Assembly (NCBI RefSeq): GCF_025370935.1
Contig: NC_133472.1
Span: forward strand, 32,295,310-32,359,309
Source: Choristoneura fumiferana
Lineage: Eukaryota; Arthropoda; Insecta; Lepidoptera; Tortricidae
Reading direction: 5' to 3'
Length of the DNA: 64,000 nt
Position 1 is the stretch's first letter. Every line of letters starts with the position of its first letter. Under the pieces are notes generated by a model. It was not told where the DNA came from, did not search any database, and worked only from the letters and a program-made list of their open reading frames with translations. Of this stretch, positions 11,542 to 23,606 are shown piece by piece. Made by a program: the position numbers and the translations under genes.

Positions 11542-12362
11542 GTGTACTAGTGAGTTGGATATCCTGGCTGCAGCATCAACTCATCTTGTTGCCACCATTG
11601 CATTGTATGTAGAATCAAATACTGATCAAAAGGAATCAAACACGACATATCTGCTATTATTTTTTCAAGAGTATACTGGTGTGCTGGATATCCTGGCTGT
11701 AGCATCAGCTCGTCGTGTTGCCACCACTGCATTGTATGTAGAATCAATTACTGATCAAAACGAATCCAAACACGACATATCTGCTATTATTTTTTCAAGA
11801 GTATACTGGTGTGCTGGATATCCTGGCTGTAGCATCAGCTCGTCGTGTTGCCACCACTGCATTGTATGTAGAATCAATTACTGATCAAAACCATTCCAAA
11901 CACGACATATGTGCTATTATTTTTTATAGAGTGTACTAGTGTGCTGGATATCCTGGCTGCAGCATCAGCTCATCGTGTTGCCACCATTGCATTGTATGTA
12001 GAATCAAATACTGATCAAAAGGAATTAAACACGACATATCTGCTATTATTTTTTCAAGAGTATACTGGTGTGCTGAATATCCTGGCTGCAGCATCAGCTC
12101 GTCGTGTTGCCACCACTGCATTGTATGTATAATCAATGACTGATCAAAACGAATCCAAACACGACATATGTGCTATTATTTTTTATAGAGTGTACTATTG
12201 TGCTGGATATCCTGGCTGCAGCATCAGCTCATCCTGTTGCCACCATTGCATTGTTTGTAGAATCAAATACTGATCAAAACGAACCCAAACACGATATATC
12301 TGCTGTAGTTTTATTAAGAGTGTACCTACTAGTGTTCTGGATATCCTGGCTGCAGCATCAGG
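11542..12362. repeat. 130-bp satellite, six units plus a partial one
   Basis: Units begin with GTGTACTAGT or GTATACTGGT at 11542, 11671, 11801, 11931, 12060 and 12190, with a seventh partial at 12320. Period is 129-130 bp. Each contains GGATATCCTGGCTG and ACTGATCAAAA. Two unit types are seen: A at units 1, 4 and 6; B at units 2, 3 and 5. Overlapping ORFs on both strands are by-products of the repeat. Confidence 0.9.
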
Positions 12363-12469
12363 CCGAGAATTCCATAATCTTGCATAGCTATATAGCATAC
12401 ATGGGTGTTTCAAATTTTAGGTCCCAAATATGTTTGAAAGTAAAGTAAATATCCATTATGCGTCTAAGA

Positions 12470-12690
12470 TTCCTACCGCAGCGAACAAAAGATCTGATGA
12501 TCTTGAAACGGCTGAACCGATTTTGATAAATCATGTCTAAGATCCATCGCTAGAAAACTAGCTTTCAAATAAAAAAAACCGCATTCAAATCGGTCCACCC
12601 GTTTAAGAGCTACGGTGCCACAGACAGACACACAGACACACATAGCGGTCCAACTTATAACACCCCTCTTTCTCGTCGGGGGTTAAAAAT
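12470..12690 (-). repeat. Interspersed repeat ending TCGGGGGTTAAAAAT
   Basis: Contains GAAACGGCTGAACCGATTTTG, CCACAGACAGACAC and CTCGTCGGGGGTTAAAAAT. The opposite-orientation start TTTTTAACCCCCGACGCAAA is at 36255. Confidence 0.55.
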
Positions 12691-13515
12691 ATATCATAAC
12701 AAAATATGATAAAAGTATCATAATGTAAAGTTTCAATTAGACATAAAAGTACATAATATACATATCCGACATAGACTATTTTGTACGGTATTCTTTTTAT
12801 TTTTAGTTTTGTACCCGTGCATACCTATTTTCCTATCCATTCTACCTGACTCATTTCTTTATTATATGCGACAGGAGACTGAAAGCAGTTGAAACTCTCG
12901 TAGAACTACCTTTTACTCATTGTCTACATTTGTTTTGTTATTTTTATGCAATTACATATTTGATGGTTTTATAGAAGTAGGTAGGTATATTTGATACGAC
13001 GAGGTGTAGTCTAGGTATACAACAATTAGGTAAAGCAAGTGTACCTACGTGTTAACATAAACGTGTAATTTTATTTATATGTTACGAATAGATGGAGTCT
13101 GTAAACGATATTGTGACATCCATACAACTTGGATGTAATATATCGGTTTTCCTAACGGCATCATTGACACGGAAGTTGACATTAGTTTCGTTCGCTACCA
13201 TTCGCCTTTAAATGATCATGTAGTTACGAGTCCACTCACGTGCCGTTGCAAGCGCTCAAGCTCTTCATCCACTATTAACATGCTGAATTGTGAGCTAGGA
13301 GAAAATCATCGCGTAACATCTTACTCAACTTAACTTGCAATACACCGCCCAGGCATTCATTTTCCGAGCCAAGTGGGTGAATATGTAAATTGGACGAATA
13401 ATACGTAACATGCTTCGATTAATCCTCGCTTTGCGTTTAGTTATTTTGTTCTAGAGATTTGTTTCTGTTTATTTGCATACAAGTTTTCCATATTTGTATA
13501 AAGAACCCGTTATAA
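12691..13515. other. Intergenic, no supported gene
   Basis: AT-rich; nothing recognised. Confidence 0.4.
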
Positions 13516-14515
13516 TATTTTTCACCTATGATGAGTTCTGTGACGTTTCCAGTTTGAAAGTTTTAGAGATGTACCATTTATCGAGTGAACTATCGATTTT
13601 TCTAAGAGTTATTAGTGCCTATTTTTGGAGAAGTTGCATTATATTTTAAAAAATAATATTTTTCCAGATTTTCACCCACCGGGCCACCGTTTTCTCGTTC
13701 TCGCTCGAAATAATCCCTCAAACGAGTTACAAACTCCCGACTCTAGGAGTTCAAAACAGACTTTTTAGACCGTTTCGGCATTTTGCTAAAAAATAACAAC
13801 AAACTTAACGAGAAACAGTAACAAAAGTCAACAACAATAATAACAGAAATGAACAATAACAAAATACAATACAAGGAAAACGCAACGGAAACGATCAACT
13901 CGTATACAAGGCAGACGCACTCGTACTGACAGTGATACTGGGCGACACTATTTCCCGGAAGTACAATACCTACATGGAAATACCGACATGATATTTTGTG
14001 ACACGCCCATAGAAACTCTTGTCAGTTTGACACCAGTTTGTATGGGCGTGTACACGAAATATCGGGTTGGTGTTTCCATGTCGGTATTGTCCGTGCCGGT
14101 AAATAGTGTCACCCGTGATACTGACAAGCACTGGCCACAAGAGGCACAAGATGGCTGCGGCCGTGTTCCAAATAGCTGCGTTTACAAAATCTTGCAAGTT
14201 TTGTTTAAAGATTTAAAATATCTTTAGTGTTCATTGTTATTGAATAATGAACCGCGTCAATTGCCGATAATGTTGTGTCACATCACTACTCTGTTCCGTT
14301 TCACACATTGCGTCATTTAAAAAAAATATATTTTTCTATCGTATTCCATGGAGTCTATTTAATCGACTCTGATATTGCTAAGTATATATTTTTAAAATGT
14401 ACAGTTTTAATTTTTTTGACTATTTTGCTTCAAACTAAAAAAAATAATTGCGAACATAGTAGTCGTAATTCGGAAAATTTTCAAGTGTCACAGAACTCAT
14501 CATAGGTGAAAAATA
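13516..14515. mobile_element. Candidate 1.0-kb TIR element
   Basis: A 29-bp perfect terminal inverted repeat, TATTTTTCACCTATGATGAG continuing to CTGTGAC, lies at 13516-13544 and reversed at 14487-14515. No transposase was found inside and no clear target duplication outside, so it would be non-autonomous. It contains a nested hairpin element at about 13920-14130. Confidence 0.65.
13920..14130. mobile_element. Nested palindromic MITE, about 210 bp
   Basis: GACACTATTTCCCGG, CATGGAAATACCGACATG and GACACGCCCATA on the left are matched, inverted, by TATGGGCGTGTAC, CATGTCGGTATTG and CCGGTAAATAGTGTC on the right. Long ORFs on both strands follow from the palindrome. Confidence 0.75.
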
Positions 14516-15287
14516 CAATAGTTGAAACTGTCATTACACTATATACATACCTACTCGAGTTCTTTTCTCAGTGGTCTATCTTGAAAATATTGCGTTGTCA
14601 TTAACTATAACATAACTAAGTATACATAAGTAGAGGGACTTACGAGTATAATGAAAGAAAGAAAGAAAGAAACATTTATTCGTGACAAACATAAGAACAA
14701 AGGATAAAAAAAAAGAAAAAAATAGTTAATGAATTACTATCACTGACTTAATTCGTTGGATTCACCTACAATATTTTTTTTTCTGGTATGAGGTGGAAAA
14801 GGGCACTTGATGGTAAGTGAGCACCACCCATCGACACCCGCAACACCGAATTGCAGTTGTGTTTCCAGCCGAGAGAGTTAAGGCGTGATCGCGCGTTCGC
14901 GTTCTATTAGGACGATGCCAAAGATAAAATACCTAATTTCACCGGCTGCTTCATTCAAAGTATTTTGTATTAAACCAAGTTATAAACCATCTATGTGCCA
15001 AATTTCATCCAAATCCTTTGAGCGGATTTTGCGTTATAAGTAATAAACATCCAAAATCTAATCTTCCAAACTGTCACATTTATAATATAGAAGAAAGGAT
15101 TATTTGGATATTTACTAGGCAATCTTTAATTTTAAACAAACGCAAACCAACTATGCCAAACACAGTCAAAGTAAGTTTATTTACCAAATGAGAGATATCG
15201 GTATTCAAAATCAATTATGCAATGCTAATTCTAGGGCTCATTGCTTCTTTCAGCAACTTTTTTTCGAATAAATATAGCTTAAGTATT
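14516..15287. repeat. LINE or SINE tail debris
   Basis: (GAAA)n at 14653-14672. A repeat segment with GAGCACCACCCATCGACAC near 14820. A tail with CCAAATTTCATCCAAATCC and TTTATAATATAGAAG to about 15090 is typical of lepidopteran retroposon 3' ends. Confidence 0.4.
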
Positions 15288-15385
15288 ACATAAATAAATA
15301 AATATCATGGGACACTTCATACCAATTGACCTAGTCCCAAACTAAGCAAAGCTTGTACTATGGATACCTACTAGGCAACGAATAC
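15288..15385 (+). repeat. ATAAATAAATATCATGGGAC interspersed repeat
   Basis: Contains GACACTTCATACCAATTGAC, CTAGTCCCAAACTAAGC and CTAGGCAACGAATAC; shares its start with the fragment at 5490. Confidence 0.55.
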
Positions 15386-16299
15386 ATGTTATGACCAAAC
15401 ACCTAACTTAAGCCGATTATTTCTGGTGTGATATTTTTATAAATTAAAAAATGTGCATGTGCAATTTATAACTCTATAGAGGTATACATAATATCTTATT
15501 GTGTACCTATACTTTACAAAGCAAATATATTAAAATCTCAAAATTTTTAGACAATTTCTTTTCATTGCATAAAATATAGGGACACTCTGGAAAGTAAGCA
15601 TGCAGCGGAGTAGTAATTTAACATCGTAGTCGATTGTATTTTTAACCGTGTTCAAAAAAGGAGGAGGTTAACAATTCGTCGGAATATTTTATTTAATAAA
15701 TTTTCTGTCATCACAATTTCGAGCACAAAGGGGTACCGTATCCACGATGAATTATTCTGTTCGCCTTTGCCTGGGAAAGGAGAGCCGTTTATATATTATT
15801 ATGAGTATGATTTTTATAATAGTCATACTACTGCGTCACACAGGCTGCCTGTTTTCACCCTCCAAATGTGTCCTCCAACGTTCTCCGCGCGTTCCTGGGC
15901 AAGAGAGTTGCGTTTAGAGGTAAAGAACCCTAAAAAACAATGAAAATATTATGTTTCGAATTTTCAGACATTCTCCTAAGCCCGAAGCTTCTAATGAATG
16001 ACGACGTAGGTATGACAAGTGCAGGGACGATCAAACGGAAATTGAACGTCACTTAGATACTCTATGCCACGATGCTTCCTGTGTTCACGACTGTATTTAC
16101 AATCAAAATTGACGAAACCTTTGAAATGAGCAGAAAATGGTTGTCAACCTGTACTTCATAAAATAGAACGGGTAAAATAATATGACGGGATGTTATAATG
16201 TTGTTATTCTAGTGATTTTTCATCGTTTTGCATCTGATCGAATTGATCTAAACAGGAACACCACACTCTCCGCGCTCCGGGACCGCTCTACAGTTACCA
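15386..16299. other. Intergenic, no supported gene
   Basis: A repeat start TTTTTAACCGTGTTCAAAAA lies near 15640. Otherwise nothing recognised. Confidence 0.4.
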
Positions 16300-16435
16300 G
16301 CGGCAAGGCAGGTCGATGAGATGGTCAGCTCAGATGAGAAGACCAGACGCTGAACGGAGCGAGTGGCCAAATATAGCTTTGGATACTGATATGTGCAGCT
16401 CTAGTGGAAAGGTCTTTGCCCAACAGTAGGAAACA
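16300..16435 (+). pseudogene. Degenerate LINE reverse-transcriptase C-terminal remnant
   Basis: Frame-shifted text reads as RWSAQMRRPDAERSEW then, in another frame, SSSGKVFAQQ and a stop. This resembles the C-terminal tail (charged segment, then AFAQQ-type ending) of RTE-like LINE proteins common in Lepidoptera. Short and disrupted; identification by memory of the family. Confidence 0.35.
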
Positions 16436-17220
16436 AATGTAGAATAACTAATAAGAATACATTAAGAATATAGTATAGTATATCGTAGTTGATGCTCATG
16501 TTCAATAACGCTTAATATTATTATAATTTGTAAATATTTGATACATTTTAATGACCTTACGCGTCCGTCATATTCTGCTAAGAGGCTGAATTTTTCAAAT
16601 TTGTGAGTTACTATGTGAACACTATTTATCAATGATTAAACACACTATATTATTTGTTCATTAGCTATGTATGACTTTGTGTTCCAATTAAATACATGGA
16701 ATAAAAAATAATACGTACTCCTTTGTCTTTTTTACGTTGTTTAAATCAAGTCTGCAATACTTCGTTGAACTTTTTAAAACGAAAGTCAAACCATAATGAA
16801 ACCGCATTAGCCTGTTAACGAGCTTGCTGCCAGCAGGACTAAGTTCTTTTATAAGTACTTGCTTAGTTAAAATCGGAGTTTAAATTAAAAAAAACAGCCA
16901 CGCTTGGCATACGCGGGTGTCTTAAAAAAAAGGGTGACCCCATTTTTTCATACAAAATTTTATGAGTCAGTTTTGTCACGCCCATACTGAGTGTATGAAA
17001 AACATGTCGTAAAACTGTCATTTTTATGGGGACATTTTTTAAACTATTGGAATCGATTGTGCTCTTGATTTTGAGTAGGAAAAACCATATTTTTTCCAAA
17101 ATTTAAAAAAAAGGAAAGGGTACACTTTTTTTGAAAACACCCACCAAGAATAGAACCTACCTATAATGTTTTTGAAAGATCTAGCCAACCATAGTCTAGG
17201 TAAACTTAGTCTTTAGTCCA
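16436..17220. repeat. Intergenic with a hairpin-prone repeat
   Basis: At 16865-17150, TTTCATACAAAATTTTATGA and its partial inverse near TGTATGAAAAACATG form an imperfect hairpin. CGGAATCGATTGTGCTCTTG-like sequence (17048-17070) recurs at 42455-42480. Confidence 0.45.
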
Positions 17221-17438
17221 GAAATAAAAATCATACCCACTTTACGTGTAGGGTAAGGTACCCTAAAAAAAGATTTATTTTCTAAATTTCATTTTACTAC
17301 TTTGTGAGCGTGGTTAACATGTAGGTTCTCAAATTCAAAATATCAGTTTCCACTAGCGGTTTCTAAGCAAAGCGATGGATGGACGAACGGACACAGCAGA
17401 ACAATAAGGGTACCTTGTAGAACTACGGACCCCTAAAA
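17221..17438 (-). repeat. GGTTCCG/(TCTG)n family, diverged minus copy
   Basis: Reads CCACTTTACGTGTAGG, GGTACCCTAAAAAAA, GGTTTCTAAGCAAAGCG and a final GGACCCCTAAAAA, matching the reverse complement of the family. Confidence 0.55.
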
Positions 17439-19285
17439 ACCGTATATTTTACTTCTCGTTTCAACGGTGTTTACAAAAAACGTGCTAAGAAACGAATACG
17501 ACTAACAATGTAAAAATCATATGTCCGGTCTAATTAATAATTCTAAAACTACGACACGGAAAAGCTCAAACAATAGAGGCCAGGTGAAGTGGCCTTCCGA
17601 ACAAAGCCCTTTTAAAGAGCTTCGAGAATGAAGCACAAAAATGTTTTTGTAACATCTAAAAGATTCATAACTCATTCTGTAAGAATATTTAGGACATATT
17701 CATATTCCAATTTTATGGACGCTTGATTTTCTATTGGCATTTTTCAATTGCACGCAACCCGCATCGACGCTGACACAACGTTTATAAAAGTTGCCGTTAA
17801 AATAACCGAGTGTACAGGCAAAGGATGGATTTCTTTACTTATTTTTTCAGTCTGTAATGGGGATATCGAAGTTTGTTACCGTCAAAAATGCACACCCGTT
17901 TGCAGCATAAACCTATAGGTGTATACGCCGTGTACGTTACTTTCAGCTTAAGTCTGCCGAATCGATAAAAATTATGTAAGTATCTAAGTTAAAGTAAACT
18001 GAATTTACTACTGTTTTGTGTTATCATAGTTATTTATGTACATAAAAGCTTTCCATAACGCGAGTCCCGTCAGGCTATATCCAAAACTGCTAGCTAAGTC
18101 AACAGACGTCCCAGATTACGTGAAGCGAGCGAGTTGGCTAACCACCGCCAGTAACATGCCAGAACGTAAGTTTTTTCGGCATCATGCCAATACTGATTGG
18201 CATTTCTTGTAGAAATGGAGAGTTGGTTCAGGCTTGTTTAGACTGAATGTATCAGAATCGTCTACGTATGTATGAATGTTAGGAGAGCTATTTTTACTTT
18301 AGTTTAATAACTGTACACTACGATTATTTCCACTTTGATACTTGGGATGCCTCAATTTAAATCGTAAAGGTAAATTACAAACAACTATAACTACTTTTAC
18401 TATCAAGCTTTTTACCTTGTCTAATATGTATACAAAGCCGGAGTAGACGTTGTCGCGGCCATGACCAAATCTTAATTTTAATCATTCAAATCATTGTAGA
18501 ATTGCCGAGTGACTAAGTGGAGATAATCGTACTGTATTGCTGTAGATACATATATATACACCACATTACACCCACGGTAATAATTAATTGTGGAACTTTT
18601 TCAACCCAGCGGTCCATTAGACGACAAATATATCTTCTTCACAAGATCTTCTACCTGTTGCAATTTAAGCGGTGAGTGATTGATGAAACTGTTACCTAGC
18701 CTGCCTTTACTGAACCCGTCACACAGCTAATGAACTGCGGACCCAGTGAATCCTAACATGTTTCAAATAAACTAAAGTGGTTTTTGGTCACAACTATCAA
18801 ACTATTCCCGCCTGTGTCGAAACCAAATTCCGAATGAATCCCCAGAAACGATAAAAGTTAAAATAAATAGACGGTGTAAAGATGCAGACAGATTACGTAA
18901 CCACTCCGACGTCCACTAAATTATAACGAAAGTGTAATTACACGTATGATCCATTAAGCGGACCATTAACGAGAATGCGAGCGGCGAGCACCTGCGCGGG
19001 CGCCGGCGGACGCGGGCCACGGCCGCTCCAACTCCACTTCGTTACACACTGTTGCGTAACTCCTCATAAATGAAACCACTCCGATTGTTCACAATTTCGA
19101 TATAAGTAATGTCCAAACTAATCATACCGGTCGAGAGCGAGAAAGGAACGGAGCGCGCTACCGCCACTGCCCTCAGTCTCGCCAGGGCAACCTTTCACGA
19201 CTACTTTCGGTAGTGACGCAATTACTGTACGAACCACCGCTCCCCAAGGTATCAAAAACAAACGAATTATGCATCACATTTTTGT
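17439..19285. other. Downstream flank of gene A, no supported gene
   Basis: No ORF of interest. A strongly GC-rich patch at 18970-19035 and a moderately GC-rich one at 19140-19240 stand out and could be regulatory or exonic. No recognisable coding frame or motif was found. Confidence 0.45.
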
Positions 19286-19291
19286 TTTATT
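19286..19291 (-). terminator. Candidate poly(A) signal of gene A
   Basis: AATAAA on the minus strand, about 300 nt after the gene A stop codon (TAA at 19595-19597). It would define a 3' UTR of roughly 310-330 nt. No clearer hexamer was seen between it and the stop. Confidence 0.5.
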
Positions 19292-19594
19292 ATAAAAATA
19301 AAAAGCTATATTTATAATACATAACGTAACAGTAACACTGTGCACAAATAACAAGTAGGTAAGTAAATGATGAGAGAGGATGATGAGACAATGCGTCTAG
19401 TTTCGTTTTGTGGGATCTCGCGACCGAACACAGGATGAATATGTACAAATCGTTCGACAGCGATCTCGCGGTGGTAGGCAAAGTTCAACAGGAGAAATCA
19501 GATCACGACAAAGCACTATGGCAATTCAGTTAATGGTTGTCAATAAATACCGTTTAAACGTCCTACCACCTAAGTATACATTTTAAACCTAAGC

Positions 19595-21671
19595 TTAGTG
19601 AAGAGGACCAGCAACATGTCCGGGGGGACCGTATTGAGAGCTAGTAGCACCACCGTGACCACCGTCAGACCCGCTGTCATCACCGCCGCTGGTGCCAAAG
19701 TCGGCACTGATCTCAGCACCGCCGTGGCCGCTGCCACCTCCGATACCGGAGTCGCCGCTAAGCGCGATACCGCCCAAGTCACCACCGCTGATACCGCCAC
19801 CGAGAGCACCACCGCCGATGGCTCCACCTCCGATAGCACCACCACCGATCGCTCCACCGGATTCCTTTTGGGTCTGGTACTTGATGAAGTAAACTTCTGG
19901 TTTGGAGGGTTGAGTCGGGGCCGCGGTGGGAATGACGATGTCGGGTTGCTCTTCGGGTTTCTTGACCAGCACGTATACGAGGGTCTTCTCTTCGTTCTGA
20001 GCCTGGACGGGGATGATGGGCGCAGTAGGAGTGGGGGGAGTAGGGGCCTTGATGAAGATGATCTTGTAGTGTTTCTGGGGAGGAGCGACCGCGGGGATCC
20101 TCGGGGCGCGGTGCTCAACGGGCTCTGGTGGAGGTACATGCACGTAGATGTGCTTCTGCACTAATGGAGCGCCGGAGTAGCCGCCCGCATAGCCGCCGCC
20201 GAAACCAGAGTCGCCGCCGAACGAGCTACCGCCGAAAGACCCGCCGCCGAAAGAGCCACCACCGATGCTGCCACCGCCGAGCGAATGTCCGCCAGAGGAA
20301 TGGCCGCCGCCAAACGAAAGGCCACCAGAGTGTCCTCCCAGAGAAATTCCACCGCTCGAGTGTCCGCCGAGGGATGGAGCTCCGTAGCTACCCGATGGAG
20401 CCGAATATTTAGGGGCGGGGGCAGAATAGCTGTAGCCTACCGGCGGCTCGGGCCGGCCATATGCCATCGCCACACAGGCGAGTACCTGAAACAATAACAT
20501 TTTCATAAAATTTCGGTCTTATGACATATATTTTTTTCTTATACATTTTTTTTAGTCAGTGTTATCGTGATCAAGCTACACGGTGTCGATTGCCTGTGTG
20601 AGCTTAGACTGTACCTATCGTAGGGCTGTTTTTCAGATATAAACCTGGTAGTCGTTCGAATATATTACTGTTGCCATTCTAATACTTATACTTATATCAC
20701 TTTATCTGCAGTCAGCCTGCGTTGGAGTTTTTTCACTCATACGCATTCGTACGTAGTTTGCATATTCCAGAAACTATACCAGAACCCAATCCTATGGTAG
20801 TTAAATAAGGTAGGTACGACTACCTACAATAATTAAATACAAGTAAATTCCTATTCTGAAATAAAATACACTTTAAGAAAAATTGTGTAGGTATCTCAGA
20901 AATTAAATGAAATTAGTAAAGTCAATACAACAGCTGAGCATTCATTAATTCGCAAGGCATTTCATGAATAATCTAAAGCCGTAAAACGCATGTGTGTGAC
21001 CTACTGAATATTTTGCAAGAGTGTTTCATCAAAATCATTGTTTCCTGTTGTTGTGTGGCATGAAAAGTTATTGGTTAAAATTACAAAATATGTAAAACTT
21101 TTGGTTGCCACAAGTACCGACGGTAATATTTGACAACAAACGTTAACTGCGATGAGCTTGCACTCGCCGCGAATGAAAATTATCTTTGCCCTCTCCTCTT
21201 TAGGAAAAGTTCGCGATCGAGATTCACTTTATTACCTTTGAAACTAAATTATTGACTCTAAAATACTAAAAAAGATTTTATTATTTTTAAAGAAGAGCTT
21301 CATATTTTTTTCTGTAAAGAATATTCCAATACTTTTGACACTTTTATTGAGTCGATACCGCATGACTGTTGAACTCACTGTTATTATTATAAATGAACGT
21401 TCTAAAGCGGTACCTCACTTTTAAGTTCCTTGTTTTAATGCCGCTGAACCACTGAGCCCGGATGATGATCACTATTTGGCACACTGAATCGCCCTTTATT
21501 TTCACTTAGCACTTCACTTTAATCCTCAGAAAGCCTAAATAAAAATATTAGGACCTGACATCCAGATCGCATGTGCCAAATTGTGAATATGGATTAAATA
21601 TTAATTGAAAACGATTATGCATTTATAATTATTAAGAATTCTATTAGTCAACTTACCACGAAAGCGCGCAT
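19595..21671 (-). CDS. Twdl: Tweedle-family (DUF243) cuticular protein, gene A, two coding exons
   Basis: Structural cuticle protein, expected to be secreted by epidermis and built into chitinous cuticle. Exon 1 is 21657-21671 (MRAFV, followed by GTAAGT); exon 2 is 20485-19595, preceded by TTGTTTCAG. The intron is 1171 bp, phase 0. The spliced product is 301 residues. Reading exon 2 back to its own in-frame ATG at 20506 would give a wrong N-terminus that translates the splice acceptor. A signal peptide covers about residues 1-15 (MRAFVVLACVAMAYG), then a Tyr/Ser/Pro stretch, a Gly/Ser/His-rich arm (about 43-111) and the Tweedle domain (about 114-213). The domain shows all four family blocks: KHIYVHVPPPE, KHYKIIFIKAP, EKTLVYVLVKKPE and KPEVYFIKYQTQKE. 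A second Gly-rich arm (about 215-285) ends GPPGHVAGPLH. Family membership is clear from the blocks; stage and tissue of expression are inferred. Confidence 0.95.
20486..21656 (-). other. Intron 1 of gene A
   Basis: GT-AG intron, phase 0, between the fifth and sixth codons. Donor GTAAGT; acceptor TTGTTTCAG. No coding potential, transposon ends or strong repeats were seen inside. Confidence 0.85.
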
Positions 21672-21818
21672 ATTGTTCTTGATGGAGTCGGCTTTGATGA
21701 TTTAGAGCCTTAGATGCCGCGTGTAGTGACCCTCTCAATTGGAATACTGCACTTGGTGGAGATGTTCCTGTTGCGGTGATCTCGTGTTAACTGATGACAT
21801 TCGGCATGCCGACCCGCT

Positions 21819-21826
21819 CTTAAATA
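21819..21826 (-). promoter_or_regulatory. Candidate TATA box of gene A
   Basis: TATTTAAG on the minus strand, about 150 bp upstream of the gene A start codon. An arthropod-type initiator TCAGT lies at 21790-21794 (minus), giving a predicted start near 21792, 34 bp downstream of the TATA start. That is slightly long but acceptable. The implied 5' UTR is about 120 nt, all in exon 1. Inferred from motif and spacing only. Confidence 0.5.
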
Positions 21827-21829
21827 CCA

Positions 21830-23600
21830 AGATACTCATCTCGTCAGAACACTCCATCCCTCCGAGCATTTCACTCGGTAACGTGCAACTATCGTCATTA
21901 TTTAACAACTTTAATACGGTCCTTTCTTTTCGACGAGGTCTGCGGCTCGCGCCGCGCGCATTCTACACGCCGCTTTAGACGCACACGCTCGCCTACAGCC
22001 ACGCTAGGGGACACGACCGATGACCAATGACCACCGCCTACCTAAACAAACACAAGTGTATTTTTATTCGATTATTTTAGGTCATTTTGTGAGGGCGACA
22101 AATCCAATAAGTAATTCAGCTCGGTATCGCTCATCGCGTGCTTGGGTGCTTTAAACCGCACCCCGATGTTAAACGCGTCGCAAATCAAACCATTTTAAAG
22201 GGCTGAGGAATACTCGTTTAATGGACTATGAACGAGACGCTTAAATCGAGTCGGCTTTGTAATAAATTCAACGCAATATCTGATATCAAACAATTATGAA
22301 TGGATCTCTTGTTGTCATAACTCATAAGGGTCACATTTACATTAGGTTTAGATGAAAGTAATCTGCCTATTTATTTATGTGTTACTCGTAAGCTAGAAAT
22401 AGAAAAATGGATTATATTAGGAATTGAATATGAAAAATAAATCGTTATGATTTCCATTTTATTTGATAAATACTTATCTAAGAAAATATCCTTTATCTAC
22501 CTATGCTAGCGAACGAGCAAAATGTTGTTAAAAAGGCCATTGAGGTGCTAGACAGTTCATGTACGTAGCAGGTAGGCTTGCTGAAGTAAGGCACTTAATA
22601 ATAAATAAAGAACGAAAATATTCAATACCTTAGAAACAGGATAACCGGCTATCATTAGACTTAGTGGGTTTGGAAATCCAGATGCTACCCCACAACACAA
22701 CTTGGTAAAAGTTGGAAAAACTTCGGTAGATATCCGTTAACACATTATCGTTATATCTGATAATGTACCTCAATGTTTTCGCTCTCGTTTAGTTTCTGCA
22801 CTACGATAGGTTGGTTTCAAATATCTAAACAACGTACGTAATATGAGTAAGGTCAAAAAGCAATTACAATTAAATGCTGACAAAAGCAGGTGAAAATTAG
22901 CATCGTCACCTTCTTCTTCTCTATCTAATAAAAATGTATCGTAAAATGTGTTGCTAATGTATCGTAAAACTGGGGAACGGCTGGACCGATTTCACTAATT
23001 CTTTTTTTGTTGTGTTCGTCATTGTCAGGAAATACTATTTTATCTTATCCAACCAAGTCACCTTTTTGGGTTCCGTATTCGTAATGGCAAAAAAGGGAAC
23101 CCTTTTAGTTTTCCCATTCCGCCCTACCGGCAATCCCTTCGTATATTAGAAAACTGTTGCCTGGCGGGTGTCCTATGTGCATAGTAATAACATCAACAAA
23201 AAGACAGAATAAAATTCAGGAAACTAAATAATAGGGCATCTCATATACCAGTAAAGTGGGATGATTATTTTTCTTCTTTCCCGTGGCACAGGCGATCGTG
23301 GCTGTCAAAAATAATATAAGTTTGCGAAAACTATTCTCCGGCTCAAAAGAGTAAATAAGTAAAAAATTGGGAAATTTTAATAGTGTTAAGTGTTTTCCAG
23401 GGTGTTCCACTGTAGGACTGTATTGCACTTGACATTGTGGTAAGGGTAATTATTTGAGGTGTAAGAGAAATGTTACAGAAATAAAAACACACATTTTGAT
23501 GTGGTCTGTTTTATTTGAACATAAGGATATGTACGATAAGATGCTTTATATTATAAGAGATCGATAAAGTTTATTTTGGTTAAAAAAAGCAAAAATCCAA
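21830..23600. other. Upstream flank of gene A, no supported gene
   Basis: GC-rich DNA at 21930-22050 lies upstream of the promoter. Retroposon-tail debris around 22910-23000 (GGAACGGCTGGACCGATTTC) and a GGTTCCG-family fragment at 23065-23120 were noted. Rest AT-rich. Confidence 0.45.
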
Positions 23601-23606
23601 TTTTAA

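Noticed and set aside
11522..12448. Several ORFs of 66-120 codons on both strands
   Set aside because: They arise from the 130-bp satellite; frames shift with unit length and both strands are equally open.
13970..14227. Overlapping 75- and 79-codon ORFs on opposite strands
   Set aside because: They lie in a self-complementary MITE.
19570..20412. Long ORFs opposite or out of frame with gene A exon 2
   Set aside because: By-products of the GC-rich, Gly-rich coding sequence; the Tweedle blocks occur only in the chosen frame.
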